Below are positions 44,339-52,183 of a stretch of 64,000 nt of DNA, piece by piece. The translations under genes were made by a program, and so were the position numbers. How positions within the stretch are numbered: the first letter of the stretch is position 1; every line of letters begins with the position of its first letter. Source of the DNA: Halospina denitrificans (GTDB taxonomy: Bacteria; Pseudomonadota; Gammaproteobacteria; Pseudomonadales; Oleiphilaceae). The stretch covers positions 620,001 to 684,000 of the forward strand of contig NZ_SOAX01000002.1 of assembly GCF_004364635.1 (NCBI RefSeq), read 5' to 3'. The notes under the pieces are model-generated. The model saw only the letters and a program-made list of their open reading frames with translations. It was not told the DNA's origin and made no database searches.

Positions 44339-44998
44339 ATGACACTAAGAATCGGACAGACCGCACCGGATTTCACCGCTGAAACCACCGAAGGCAAGAT
44401 CAATTTCCACGAGTGGATCGGCGACAGCTGGGCCATCATGTTCTCCCACCCGAAAGACTTCACGCCGGTCTGCACCACAGAGCTCGGCTACATGGCCAAG
44501 CTGAAGCCGGAATTCGACAAGCGCAACACCAAGATCATCGGCCTCTCCGTCGACCCGGTGGACAACCACGACAGCTGGGCCAAGGACATCGAGGAAACCC
44601 AGGGCTGCGCACCGAACTACCCCATGATCGGTGACACCGACCTCAACGTCGCCCAGAAGTACGACATGCTGCCGGCCGACGAAGAAGGCGAAGCCGAAGG
44701 CCGCACCCCGGCCGACAACGCCACCGTGCGCTCCGTATTCATCATCGGCCCGGACAAGAAGATCAAGGCCATGCTCACCTACCCGATGACCTCCGGCCGT
44801 AACTTCGACGAAGTCCTGCGCCTGCTCGAGTCCTGCCAGCTCACCGCCAAGGAAACCGTGGCAACACCGGTGAACTGGAAGTTTGGCGAAGACGTCATCA
44901 TCCCACCGAGCGTCAGCGACGAAGACGCCAAGAAAAAGTACCCGGAAGGCTTCACAACCCTCAAGCCATACCTGCGTACCGTCAAGCAGCCGAAGTAA
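44339..44998 (+). CDS. 1-Cys peroxiredoxin (Prx6 type), copy 2
   Basis: The 219-residue peroxidase has C45 in FTPVCTTELG and the Prx6 C-terminal arm (VIIPPSVSDEDAKKKYPEG). It is a close paralogue of the gene at 15104, differing mainly by an acidic insert (DEEGEAEGRTPADNATV) near residue 120. CAGGAGG lies before the ATG, suggesting strong expression, and a terminator follows. The AT-rich leader contains CCCCTAGGG-like symmetry (ATACCCTAGGGGAAT). It stands alone upstream of the cysJI operon on the opposite strand. Confidence 0.94.
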   Translation: MTLRIGQTAPDFTAETTEGKINFHEWIGDSWAIMFSHPKDFTPVCTTELGYMAKLKPEFDKRNTKIIGLSVDPVDNHDSWAKDIEETQGCAPNYPMIGDTDLNVAQKYDMLPADEEGEAEGRTPADNATVRSVFIIGPDKKIKAMLTYPMTSGRNFDEVLRLLESCQLTAKETVATPVNWKFGEDVIIPPSVSDEDAKKKYPEGFTTLKPYLRTVKQPK

Positions 44999-45016
44999 AA
45001 CTTCCGGCAGCAACAC

Positions 45017-45044
45017 AAAAACCCGGCCAAGGCCGGGTTTTTTT
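45017..45044 (+). terminator. Intrinsic terminator of peroxiredoxin copy 2
   Basis: AACCCGGCC/GGCCGGGTT with an AA loop is followed by a run of seven T. It also has A's on the left side. Confidence 0.93.
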
Positions 45045-45075
45045 ATTGGTCGAAACCTAATTAGCAGACTGGAGA

Positions 45076-45260
45076 GGGGAGGTTGGTAGTGCTCTCCGGG
45101 AAGCTCCGGAGCCATGGATGGCGGAGGGCAGCCTACAGGGGTTTGCGCGGATGAGCGCAAACGGGTCTACAGGAGGTAGAGCCTGGACCTTTCAGCGGAG
45201 CAGGACAGCGTAGCTGAAAGGTACTCGTGGCGATTCCCGGAGAGCACTACCAACCTCCCC
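45076..45260. repeat. Long-arm hairpin element, copy 3 (with extra module)
   Basis: Bases 45076-45102 and 45234-45260 are perfect 27-bp inverted repeats (GGGGAGGTTGGTAGTGCTCT... and its complement). The 131-base interior begins exactly like the loop of copy 2 (GCTCCGGAGCCATGGATGGC) and ends GTACTCGTGGCGA. Between CCTACAGGG and GTACTCG it holds about 78 extra bases with two further perfect stems: GTTTGCGC/GCGCAAAC (45141-45162) and ACCTTTCAGC/GCTGAAAGGT (45187-45222). A weak TCTAC/GTAGA lies between these. It lies between the peroxiredoxin terminator and cysI. Confidence 0.92.
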
Positions 45261-45275
45261 GGGATGCCAGAACCC

Positions 45276-46979
45276 TCACTCGGTAGCCAGAGCCTCATGG
45301 AACATAGCCGGTGTCCGCTCGGCTTCAACAATGCCGGCCCGAACCAGAAAATCCCCAAAGTACTCCCCGGACTCCCGCTCCTTCGCATACCGCTCCAACA
45401 TCGGATCCAGAATCCCCAGAATGGTCTCCTCGCCAATGTTCTCACGGTACAACCGGTTCATCCGCTCACCCTTATGGTCGGCCCCGAGATACAGGTTGTA
45501 CTTGCCAAGCGCCTTCCCGGTCAGACCAATCTCACCCAGGTAGGGCCGCGCACAGCCATTGGGGCACCCGGTCACGCGCACGTTAACGGCCTGATCCGAA
45601 AGCCCATGCTTCGCCATCAGCTCATCCAGCTTACCCACCAGTTCCGGCAGGTACCGCTCCGACTCCGCCATCGCCAGGGCACAGGTCGGAAACGCCACAC
45701 AGGACATCGCATTACGCGCCAGCGGTGTGCTCCGGGTTCCATCGCGCAGCCCATACTGGTCGACCAGGGACTGGATCCTGTCCTTCTGCCTGGGCGTCAC
45801 ATTCGCGATCACCAGGTTCTGGTTACAGGTGATCCGGAACTCGCCCGTATGCACCTTCGCAATTTCCCGCATACCGGTCCGAAGCGGGTAGCCATCCCAG
45901 TCCGCGATGCGGCCACTGTCGATGTGCAGGGTCAGGTGGCTGTTGCCGTTCTCGCCCTCGACCCAGCCGAAGCGGTCGCCGTTGTGGTCAAACTCGTAGG
46001 GCCGTGCGTCTTCCATGGCCTGGCCGTGGTACTCACGGAACTTCTCGTGGAACCACTCCATGCCATAGTCATCCATGGTGTACTTGAAGCGCGCATGGGA
46101 ACGGTTGGTCCGGCAGCCGTGATCCCGCTGGATGGCAGTGATCGCCACGCAGGCATCCGCCGCCTGGTCCGCCGGCACGAAACCGGCAACCTCACCCAGG
46201 CGTGGATAGGTTTCCGGCTCACCGTAGGTGGTGCCCATGCCACCGCCCACGGCGATGTTGAAGCCGCGCAGCTCGCCACCCTCGACGATGGCGATCAGGC
46301 CGATGTCGTTGGCGAACACATCCGCGTCGTTCTCCGGCGGCACCGCCAGCGCAATCTTGAACTTACGCGGCAGGTAGTAATAACTGTAGAAGGGCTCTTC
46401 CTCCTCACCCACGCGGTGCACGCATTCCTCGCCCAGCCAGATCTCGGCATAGGCACCGGAGCGCCACATCAGCCGCTCGCTGATTTCGTCCGACAGACGA
46501 TGGATCTCGGCGTGCAGCTGGGATTCGTGCGGATTCACGTTGGAGACCACGTTCCGGTTCACGTCCCCGCAGGCGCCCTTGGAGTCGATGCCCAGGGCGT
46601 TCACGCGCTGCATCAGGGTTCGCATCTTATGCTTGAACACGCCGTGGAACTGGAAGGTCTGGCGCGTGGTCAGGCGCAGGGTGTGGTTGGCGCACTCGTC
46701 CGCCACCTCGTCCAGGCCGAGCCACTGGGTCGGCGTGAGCACACCGCCGGGCAGGCGCAGGCGCACCATGTGCATGTAAAGCGGCTCCAGCTTCTGCTTG
46801 CGGCGCTCGTCGCGCACGTCGCGGTCGTCCTGCTGGTAGCTGCCGTGGAATTTGGTCAGCTTGGTGTCCGCCTCGGCAATCGCGCCCGTGGCCTCGTCGG
46901 CCAGGCTTTCCGCAATCGTGCCGCGAAGGTAGCGGCTTTCGCGCTTGATGATCTCGCCTTCTGGGAGTTTATCAGCCAT
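45276..46979 (-). CDS. cysI: Sulfite reductase (NADPH) hemoprotein beta-component CysI
   Basis: The 567-residue siroheme and 4Fe-4S protein reduces sulfite to sulfide in assimilatory sulfur metabolism. NHTLRLTTRQTFQFHG is the first ferredoxin-nitrite/sulfite half-domain, NVVSNVNP follows, and the cluster cysteines lie in SCVAFPTCALAMAE and GCPNGCARP. It shares one base with the stop of cysJ (TGATG), so the reductase pair is translationally coupled. It ends 15 bases from hairpin element 3. Confidence 0.97.
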   Translation of the reverse strand: MADKLPEGEIIKRESRYLRGTIAESLADEATGAIAEADTKLTKFHGSYQQDDRDVRDERRKQKLEPLYMHMVRLRLPGGVLTPTQWLGLDEVADECANHTLRLTTRQTFQFHGVFKHKMRTLMQRVNALGIDSKGACGDVNRNVVSNVNPHESQLHAEIHRLSDEISERLMWRSGAYAEIWLGEECVHRVGEEEEPFYSYYYLPRKFKIALAVPPENDADVFANDIGLIAIVEGGELRGFNIAVGGGMGTTYGEPETYPRLGEVAGFVPADQAADACVAITAIQRDHGCRTNRSHARFKYTMDDYGMEWFHEKFREYHGQAMEDARPYEFDHNGDRFGWVEGENGNSHLTLHIDSGRIADWDGYPLRTGMREIAKVHTGEFRITCNQNLVIANVTPRQKDRIQSLVDQYGLRDGTRSTPLARNAMSCVAFPTCALAMAESERYLPELVGKLDELMAKHGLSDQAVNVRVTGCPNGCARPYLGEIGLTGKALGKYNLYLGADHKGERMNRLYRENIGEETILGILDPMLERYAKERESGEYFGDFLVRAGIVEAERTPAMFHEALATE

Positions 46980-48778
46980 CAGTACACATCCCGTTGGTAG
47001 CGTTTCTCGCGGGCCAGGTCCCGCAGGTATTCGGTGGCCTCATCACGGTTCCTGTTGCCCTCGTGGGCAACCACATCGATCAGGGCCTCGTTCACGTCCG
47101 GCGCCATGGCATCCGCGTCGCCACAGACGTAGATGTAGGCGCCGTCCTGCAGCCAGCTCCAGATCTCGGTCGCATTATCGCGGATCCGGTTCTGCACATA
47201 GATCTTCTCTTCCTGGTCCCTGGAGAAGGCCACGGAGATATGCTCGATAAGGCCCTGTCGGCGCCAGTTGAGCCACTCGCTCTGGTACAGGAAGTCCGTG
47301 TGGAAATGCTGCTCGCCAAAGAAGAGCCAGTTCCGGCCCCTGGCGCCGCGCTCCTCACGCTCCTGTACAAAGGCCCGGAACGGCGCCACGCCGGTCCCCG
47401 GCCCTATCATAATAATGGGCGCGTCATCGTCGTCCGGCAACTTGAAGTTCTTGTTCGGATCAATGTAGACGGGCACGGTCTCGTCTTCCTCGAGACGATC
47501 CGAGAGCCAGGTTGAAGCCACGCCTTCACGCTCCCGACCGTTGGATTCGTAACGCACCGCCGCGATGGTCATGTGCACTTCCTCCTCCACGGCTGCCTGG
47601 CTCGAGGCGATGGAATAGAGCCGGGGCGGCAGTTTGCGCAGCATGGCGGTCAGCGTGTCGGCGCCCAGACCCGCGATGGGCCAGGCCTCGATCAGGTCCA
47701 GAAGATCGCGGCCACGCATCCACTCCGTGAGGGCGGCATGGTCCTCCACCAGCTTCTGCAGTTCCGCATCACCGCTGTGGCCCGCCCACTGTTCCATCAG
47801 TGGCCGCGTCAGTACCGTGATCTCACGATAATGCTGGAGTGCCTGGGCCAGCGTGGCCGAGGTCTCGCCAAGGCCCACGCTCTCTTCCGGATCAAGGCCG
47901 AGGTTCTCGATGATGCTGGCCACGAGTCGCGGGTTGTTCTGCGGGTAGACGCCAACGGCGTCGCCGGGCCGATACGTCAGGCCCGAGTCCTCAAGCGACA
48001 GTTCGATATGGCGTGTTTCCTTGTTGGAGCCACGGCCATTGAGAACCAGGTTCTCCAGAACCGGCGCCGGGAAGGGGTTCCTGCGATCGTACTTCGACTT
48101 GGCCGCAGGGCCACTGGCAGCAGCGGCCGTTGCCGCTGCCTGGGAAGCACCCGCCTGCTCCTCGATAGCTGCAAGCATGGACTCGACCCAGGCTTCCGCC
48201 GCATCGTCATAGTCCACATCACAGTCGACCCGATCCGTCAGGGGCGTGGCGCCCAGCTCCGCGAAGCGGGCATCAAAGTCCTTGCCGGTCTGGCAGAAGT
48301 GCTCATAACTGGTATCCCCCAGCGCCAGCACACCGTACTGCACGCCCTTGAGCCCCGGCGCCTTGCGCCCATGCAGGAACTCGTGGAAGTCGATCGCGCT
48401 GTCCGGCGGGTCACCCTCACCATGGGTGGACGCCAGAATGGCCACGAAGGACTCGTTCTTGAGCTGGCGCGGCTTGTAGTCCGCCATGTCCACCACATTG
48501 GCCTTGATGCCCCGGGCCTTGGCCTGCTCGCCCAGCATTTCGGCCACGCCTTCGGCATTGCCCGTCTGGGAGCCGTAAAGCACCGTGAGGCTGGGGCCTT
48601 CCGTGCTGGCCGCAGGCGCACTGCCCGCCGCTGCCGGCTGGCCCACCTGGGACGCACGCCAACCAGCCAGATAGCCCGAAAGCCAGTCCACCTGGTGGCC
48701 TTCCAGCCCCTTGAGCAGTTCGTTGAGCTGACGAGCCTGCTCGTCCGTTAGTGGAGAATTCTGTGTCGTTAGTTCCAT
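46979..48778 (-). CDS. cysJ: Sulfite reductase (NADPH) flavoprotein alpha-component CysJ
   Basis: The 599-residue diflavin reductase has an FMN flavodoxin domain (TVLYGSQTGNAEGVAE, about 70-210) after a short N-terminal extension, an Ala-rich linker, and the FAD/NADPH module: PRLYSIASSQ, GVASTWLSDRL, MIGPGTGVAPFRAFVQER, YVCGDADAMAPDV. It passes NADPH electrons to CysI. The pathway makes sulfide, while the locus at 11.8-18.2 kb removes it. The promoter region carries an 8-bp inverted repeat at 48792-48827. Confidence 0.97.
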   Translation of the reverse strand: MELTTQNSPLTDEQARQLNELLKGLEGHQVDWLSGYLAGWRASQVGQPAAAGSAPAASTEGPSLTVLYGSQTGNAEGVAEMLGEQAKARGIKANVVDMADYKPRQLKNESFVAILASTHGEGDPPDSAIDFHEFLHGRKAPGLKGVQYGVLALGDTSYEHFCQTGKDFDARFAELGATPLTDRVDCDVDYDDAAEAWVESMLAAIEEQAGASQAAATAAAASGPAAKSKYDRRNPFPAPVLENLVLNGRGSNKETRHIELSLEDSGLTYRPGDAVGVYPQNNPRLVASIIENLGLDPEESVGLGETSATLAQALQHYREITVLTRPLMEQWAGHSGDAELQKLVEDHAALTEWMRGRDLLDLIEAWPIAGLGADTLTAMLRKLPPRLYSIASSQAAVEEEVHMTIAAVRYESNGREREGVASTWLSDRLEEDETVPVYIDPNKNFKLPDDDDAPIIMIGPGTGVAPFRAFVQEREERGARGRNWLFFGEQHFHTDFLYQSEWLNWRRQGLIEHISVAFSRDQEEKIYVQNRIRDNATEIWSWLQDGAYIYVCGDADAMAPDVNEALIDVVAHEGNRNRDEATEYLRDLAREKRYQRDVY

Positions 48779-48791
48779 CCGGAATAAGCAC

Positions 48792-48827
48792 CTGTTACCA
48801 AATAACCTAATGCGCGCATGGTAACAG
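48792..48827. promoter_or_regulatory. Inverted repeat in the cysJI promoter region
   Basis: CTGTTACC and GGTAACAG are separated by 20 bases and lie 14-49 bases upstream of the cysJ ATG. This would suit a dimeric regulator such as CysB or another sulfur regulator. The binding protein is a guess. Confidence 0.35.
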
Positions 48828-48910
48828 CGTACAGTTATCGACTTAACCCATTTTATGGGGTTTTGTTATGGGTTTTACCGATATGCATTAATGGCTGGGC
48901 GGGTAGACAC

Positions 48911-48935
48911 AAAAAACCCCGGATGATCCGGGGTT
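48911..48935 (-). terminator. Intrinsic terminator of the 36-residue peptide gene
   Basis: On the minus strand AACCCCGGA/TCCGGGGTT with a 3-base loop is followed by T6. It lies 24 bases after the peptide stop codon. Confidence 0.88.
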
Positions 48936-48958
48936 CTGTACTGCAGACCGGGCTTCGA

Positions 48959-49069
48959 TCAGTTGTTCAGGTAAGCCCAGTCGAAGTATTCATGGAGCTC
49001 GTTCACAACCTTTTCTTCATAGGCGTGGGTCAGTTCGAAAAGGACACTCTTGTCGCTTGCTGCTTTCAT
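48959..49069 (-). CDS. Unrecognised 36-residue peptide with its own promoter and terminator
   Basis: The reading frame (start ATG 49069) encodes a 36-residue peptide that begins MKAASDKSVLFELTHAYEEK and ends in FDWAYLNN. The net charge is acidic, with a helical middle and an aromatic tail, and no signal peptide, cysteine or known motif. Coding is supported by a near-perfect Shine-Dalgarno (AGGAGGTGG, 49072-49080) just before the ATG, a sigma-54-type promoter upstream and an intrinsic terminator downstream. It could be a regulatory peptide, a small membrane- or protein-binding factor, or a peptide precursor. Nothing selects among these. Confidence 0.75.
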   Translation of the reverse strand: MKAASDKSVLFELTHAYEEKVVNELHEYFDWAYLNN

Positions 49070-49176
49070 AACCACCTCCTGAGACGGCCTGTGTTGTCAC
49101 ACTGGGATGCGAGGCCGGGAAAGACATTCCGTTTCCAACCCGCGCCGGTTGCCTTCCCCGGCCCCACGCCCTGAAA

Positions 49177-49196
49177 GTTGCATACCTTGTGCCAAC
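49177..49196 (-). promoter_or_regulatory. Sigma-54-type promoter upstream of the 36-residue peptide gene
   Basis: The minus strand reads GTTGGCACAAGGTATGCAAC. TTGGCAC is the -24 element and TGC the -12 element, with exactly 10 bases between the GG and GC pairs. The only departure from consensus is A for T before TGC. The predicted start near 49168 gives a leader of about 100 bases before the peptide. No enhancer-binding protein gene is nearby. Confidence 0.72.
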
Positions 49197-49323
49197 TGCC
49201 ACTCACACTTCAATTATATGTTTTTAAACGATTTTCAACAACCACGGGAAGAGTGCATCCGGCGTCCACTGCGCCATGGAAAGGCAGCCCTGTGGCTGGA
49301 TGCACCTCCGGGGGGCATTCGTC

Positions 49324-50772
49324 TCAGTTGATTTCCGATCCGACTCGAACAACCTTCATCGAATTGGTTCCACCCTGGGCATTCACGTAATCACCCTTGG
49401 TGATAACGACCAGATCGCCGTCCTGAACCACCCCTCGACTCACCAGCTCGGAGACAGCCAGTGCATTGGTCCGTTCATTGGGAATGCTCACCGTATCAAA
49501 GGGGATCGTCTGGACGCCCCGGAAAAGGACAACGCGGTGCTGCGTGGTGTGATGCCGGGAAAAAGCGAAGATAGGGAGGCTCGACTTGATCCGGGACATC
49601 AATCTGGGCGTTGCCCCGGACTCCGTCATACAGATGATGGCCGCAGTGCCAGTGAGATGGTTGGCCGCGTACATCGCGGACAACGCAACCGCTTCGTCCA
49701 CGTGTGTCATGGTCTCGTGAATGCGATGCTGGGACTGGTGCATGGAGGGGTGTTTTTCAGCCCCCAGGCAGATCCGGACCATGGCTTTCACCGCCTCCAC
49801 CGGGTAGTCACCGACCGCGGTTTCGGCCGACAGCATGACGGCATCGGTGTAGTCCATAACCGCGTTGGCCACGTCCGAGACCTCGGCGCGGGTCGGCATG
49901 GGGCTGGTGATCATGGATTCCATCATCTGGGTGGCGGTGATGACGCCGCGGTTCAGAACCCGGGCCCGCTCGATGATGTGTTTCTGCACCCCCACCAGTT
50001 CCGCGTCACCGATCTCCACCGCCAGATCCCCCCGGGCAACCATGACCACATCGGAGGCCTCGATGACAGCATCCAGGGCGGCATTATCGTGAGCCAGTTC
50101 GGCCCGTTCGATCTTCGCCACCAGCCCAGCCTCGGAGCCGGCTTCGTTCAGCAGGCGACGGGCCGTATGAAGGTCCTCCGCAGTGCGGACAAAGGATACC
50201 GCGACGTAGTCCGCGCCCAGGCGGGCTGCCGTCACGATATCCTGCCTGTCCTTTTCCGTCAGGGCATCGGCGGACAGGCCACCGCCGCGCTTGTTCAGTC
50301 CCTTGTTATCGGATAACACGCCGCCGTTCAGGACCCGGGACGTAATGCTTTGCTCGCCGACCGACTCCACTTCCATTTCGATCCGGCCATCGTCCAGAAC
50401 GAGCACGTCACCGGGTGCCACGTCATCAATCAGTTGCTCGTAGTCGATACCCACCCTTTCATCGGTACCGGCCTCTTTGTCCATGGCGGCGTCCAGAACG
50501 AAGTGCTGACCGGTCACCAGGGTTACCTTATGGTCGCTGAACCTTGAGATCCGAAGCTTGGGTCCCTGAAGATCCGCCAGTACCGCAACAAACCGGTCCT
50601 GCGCGGAGGCCGCTTCCCTGACGCGGGTTGCCCGATCGATATGTTCCTGTGCGCTGCCATGGGAGAAGTTGAGCCGGGTCGCGTCCACACCGGCCCTGAT
50701 GATCGCGGCGAGGGATTCGTCGGAGTCCGTGGACGGGCCAAGCGTCGCCACTATTTTGGTGCGCCTGAGCAT
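49324..50772 (-). CDS. pyk: Pyruvate kinase
   Basis: The 482-residue glycolytic enzyme converts PEP and ADP to pyruvate and ATP. It has RRTKIVATLGPSTDS, DLQGPKLRI, the active-site IERAELAHDN (general KIE motif VAKIERAEL), RGDLAVEIG, and TATQMMESMI..PTRAEVSDVANAV with the substrate-binding residues. The C-terminal allosteric domain is intact. It lies 53 bases downstream of aceF on the same strand. A pyruvate dehydrogenase-pyruvate kinase unit would let one transcript make and use pyruvate. No strong terminator separates the genes. Confidence 0.96.
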   Translation of the reverse strand: MLRRTKIVATLGPSTDSDESLAAIIRAGVDATRLNFSHGSAQEHIDRATRVREAASAQDRFVAVLADLQGPKLRISRFSDHKVTLVTGQHFVLDAAMDKEAGTDERVGIDYEQLIDDVAPGDVLVLDDGRIEMEVESVGEQSITSRVLNGGVLSDNKGLNKRGGGLSADALTEKDRQDIVTAARLGADYVAVSFVRTAEDLHTARRLLNEAGSEAGLVAKIERAELAHDNAALDAVIEASDVVMVARGDLAVEIGDAELVGVQKHIIERARVLNRGVITATQMMESMITSPMPTRAEVSDVANAVMDYTDAVMLSAETAVGDYPVEAVKAMVRICLGAEKHPSMHQSQHRIHETMTHVDEAVALSAMYAANHLTGTAAIICMTESGATPRLMSRIKSSLPIFAFSRHHTTQHRVVLFRGVQTIPFDTVSIPNERTNALAVSELVSRGVVQDGDLVVITKGDYVNAQGGTNSMKVVRVGSEIN

Positions 50773-50825
50773 GGTATTGCTCCTGTGATTGGCTGAGGCA
50801 CGGCGGTTGCCGGCGCATTTCCGCG

Positions 50826-52154
50826 TTACATCACCAGCTCACGCAGATCGCCCAACACCCTGGACAGCAGCGTGGTGAAGCGGGCGGCATCCGCGCCGTT
50901 GATGGCCCGGTGATCATAGGAGAGCGACAGTGGCAGCATAAGCCGGGGCTGGAACGCTGACCCATCCCAGACGGGTTCGGTGGCCGCTTTTGACACGCCA
51001 AGGATCGCCACTTCGGGCGTATTCACGATCGGTGTAAATGCGGTCCCCCCAATGCCACCAAGACTGGTGATGGTGAAACAGGCGCCGCTCATGTCGTCAT
51101 TGGTAAGCTTCTTGTCCCTGGCCTTGCCCGAGAGTGTCTGCGCCTCCTCGGCCAGCTGCCAGATGCTCTTCTGATCCACATCCCGGATAACGGGGACCAC
51201 CAGACCATTGGGCGTATCCACGGCCATGCCGATGTGGCAGTAGTGCTTGTGGATGAACTCCTGGTTCTGCATATCCAGGGAGGCCTTGAACTGGGGATAG
51301 GCTTGCAGCACGTAGGCGCAGGCCTTCATCAGGAAAGGCAGCAGTGTCATCTTGACGCCCCTGGATTCGCCCTCAGCTTTGTGGCCCTTGCGGAAGGCTT
51401 CCAGATCGGTGATGTCCGCCTTTTCGAACTGGGTGACATGGGGCACGTTGAGCCAGCTTCGCTGCATGCCGGTGGCGGTCAGCTTCTGGATCTTGTTCAT
51501 GGGCTGGCGTTCGATCTCGCCGAACTTCGTGAAGTCCGGCAGCTCAACCCCGGGAATGCCGGCGCCACTGGCGGGCGCCCCGCCCCCGGACTGAAGCTGA
51601 CGCTTGACCCAGTCCTGCACGTCCTCCTTGAGGATACGCCCCTTGGGCCCACTGCCCTGGACCTGGGTCAGGTCCGCACCAAACTCGCGCGCGATCTTAC
51701 GAACCGCCGGGCCGGCGTGCACCTGTGCCCCGCCAGAAGCCGCTGCCTCCCCGGTTTCGGCGGGTGGCGGTGTCGATGGTTCAGGCTGGGGCTGCGGGCT
51801 GGGTTTCTTCTCGGGCTCGGTTTTTTCAGGTTCCGGCTCCGGCGCTTCCTGCTCAGGCTGCTCCGGTTCAGGCGCCTCCTCGGCCTCGGCGGCGGCTTCT
51901 TCATCACCGCCCCCTTCTTCCGCTGTCATGGTCCCAACGAGGTCGCCTTCCTTGAGTTTATCACCCACCTTGGCATCGATTCGCTGGATGGTGCCGGATG
52001 CCGGCGCGGGTAGTTCCACCGTCGCCTTGTCAGACTCCACCTCAAGCAGGGGATCTTCCGCATTGACCTTGTCACCCGCCTTGACCAGAACCTCGACCAC
52101 CTCAACCTCATCGGCGCCGCCAAGCTCGGGAACACGGATCTCTTGCTCACTCAT
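50826..52154 (-). CDS. aceF: Pyruvate dehydrogenase complex E2, dihydrolipoamide acetyltransferase
   Basis: The 442-residue E2 has one lipoyl domain (VESDKATVELPAP, lipoyl lysine K44), an acidic Glu/Pro/Gln linker of about 60 residues, a peripheral subunit-binding domain (AGPAVRKIAREFGADLTQVQGSG) and a catalytic core. The core motif reads SYDHRAINGADAARF: the usual DHR...DG has asparagine for aspartate, as also seen in Azotobacter-type E2p. Only one lipoyl domain is present, against three in E. coli. It lies 29 bases after aceE. No E3 gene is in the window. Confidence 0.95.
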   Translation of the reverse strand: MSEQEIRVPELGGADEVEVVEVLVKAGDKVNAEDPLLEVESDKATVELPAPASGTIQRIDAKVGDKLKEGDLVGTMTAEEGGGDEEAAAEAEEAPEPEQPEQEAPEPEPEKTEPEKKPSPQPQPEPSTPPPAETGEAAASGGAQVHAGPAVRKIAREFGADLTQVQGSGPKGRILKEDVQDWVKRQLQSGGGAPASGAGIPGVELPDFTKFGEIERQPMNKIQKLTATGMQRSWLNVPHVTQFEKADITDLEAFRKGHKAEGESRGVKMTLLPFLMKACAYVLQAYPQFKASLDMQNQEFIHKHYCHIGMAVDTPNGLVVPVIRDVDQKSIWQLAEEAQTLSGKARDKKLTNDDMSGACFTITSLGGIGGTAFTPIVNTPEVAILGVSKAATEPVWDGSAFQPRLMLPLSLSYDHRAINGADAARFTTLLSRVLGDLRELVM

Positions 52155-52183
52155 GATTCAGTGTCTCCTTGTCGCCCGCCGGA

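Noticed and set aside
45264-47000. A 578-codon open frame on the plus strand opposite cysI
   Set aside because: cysI has all cluster-binding cysteines on the other strand. The plus-strand product is low-complexity and typical of antisense frames in high-GC DNA.
49242-49316. GTGCATCC...GGATGCAC around 49250-49310 as a fourth long-arm hairpin element
   Set aside because: The arms are only 8 bp and the interior lacks GAGCCATGGATGGCG and CCTACAGGG, despite a chance GCCATGG.
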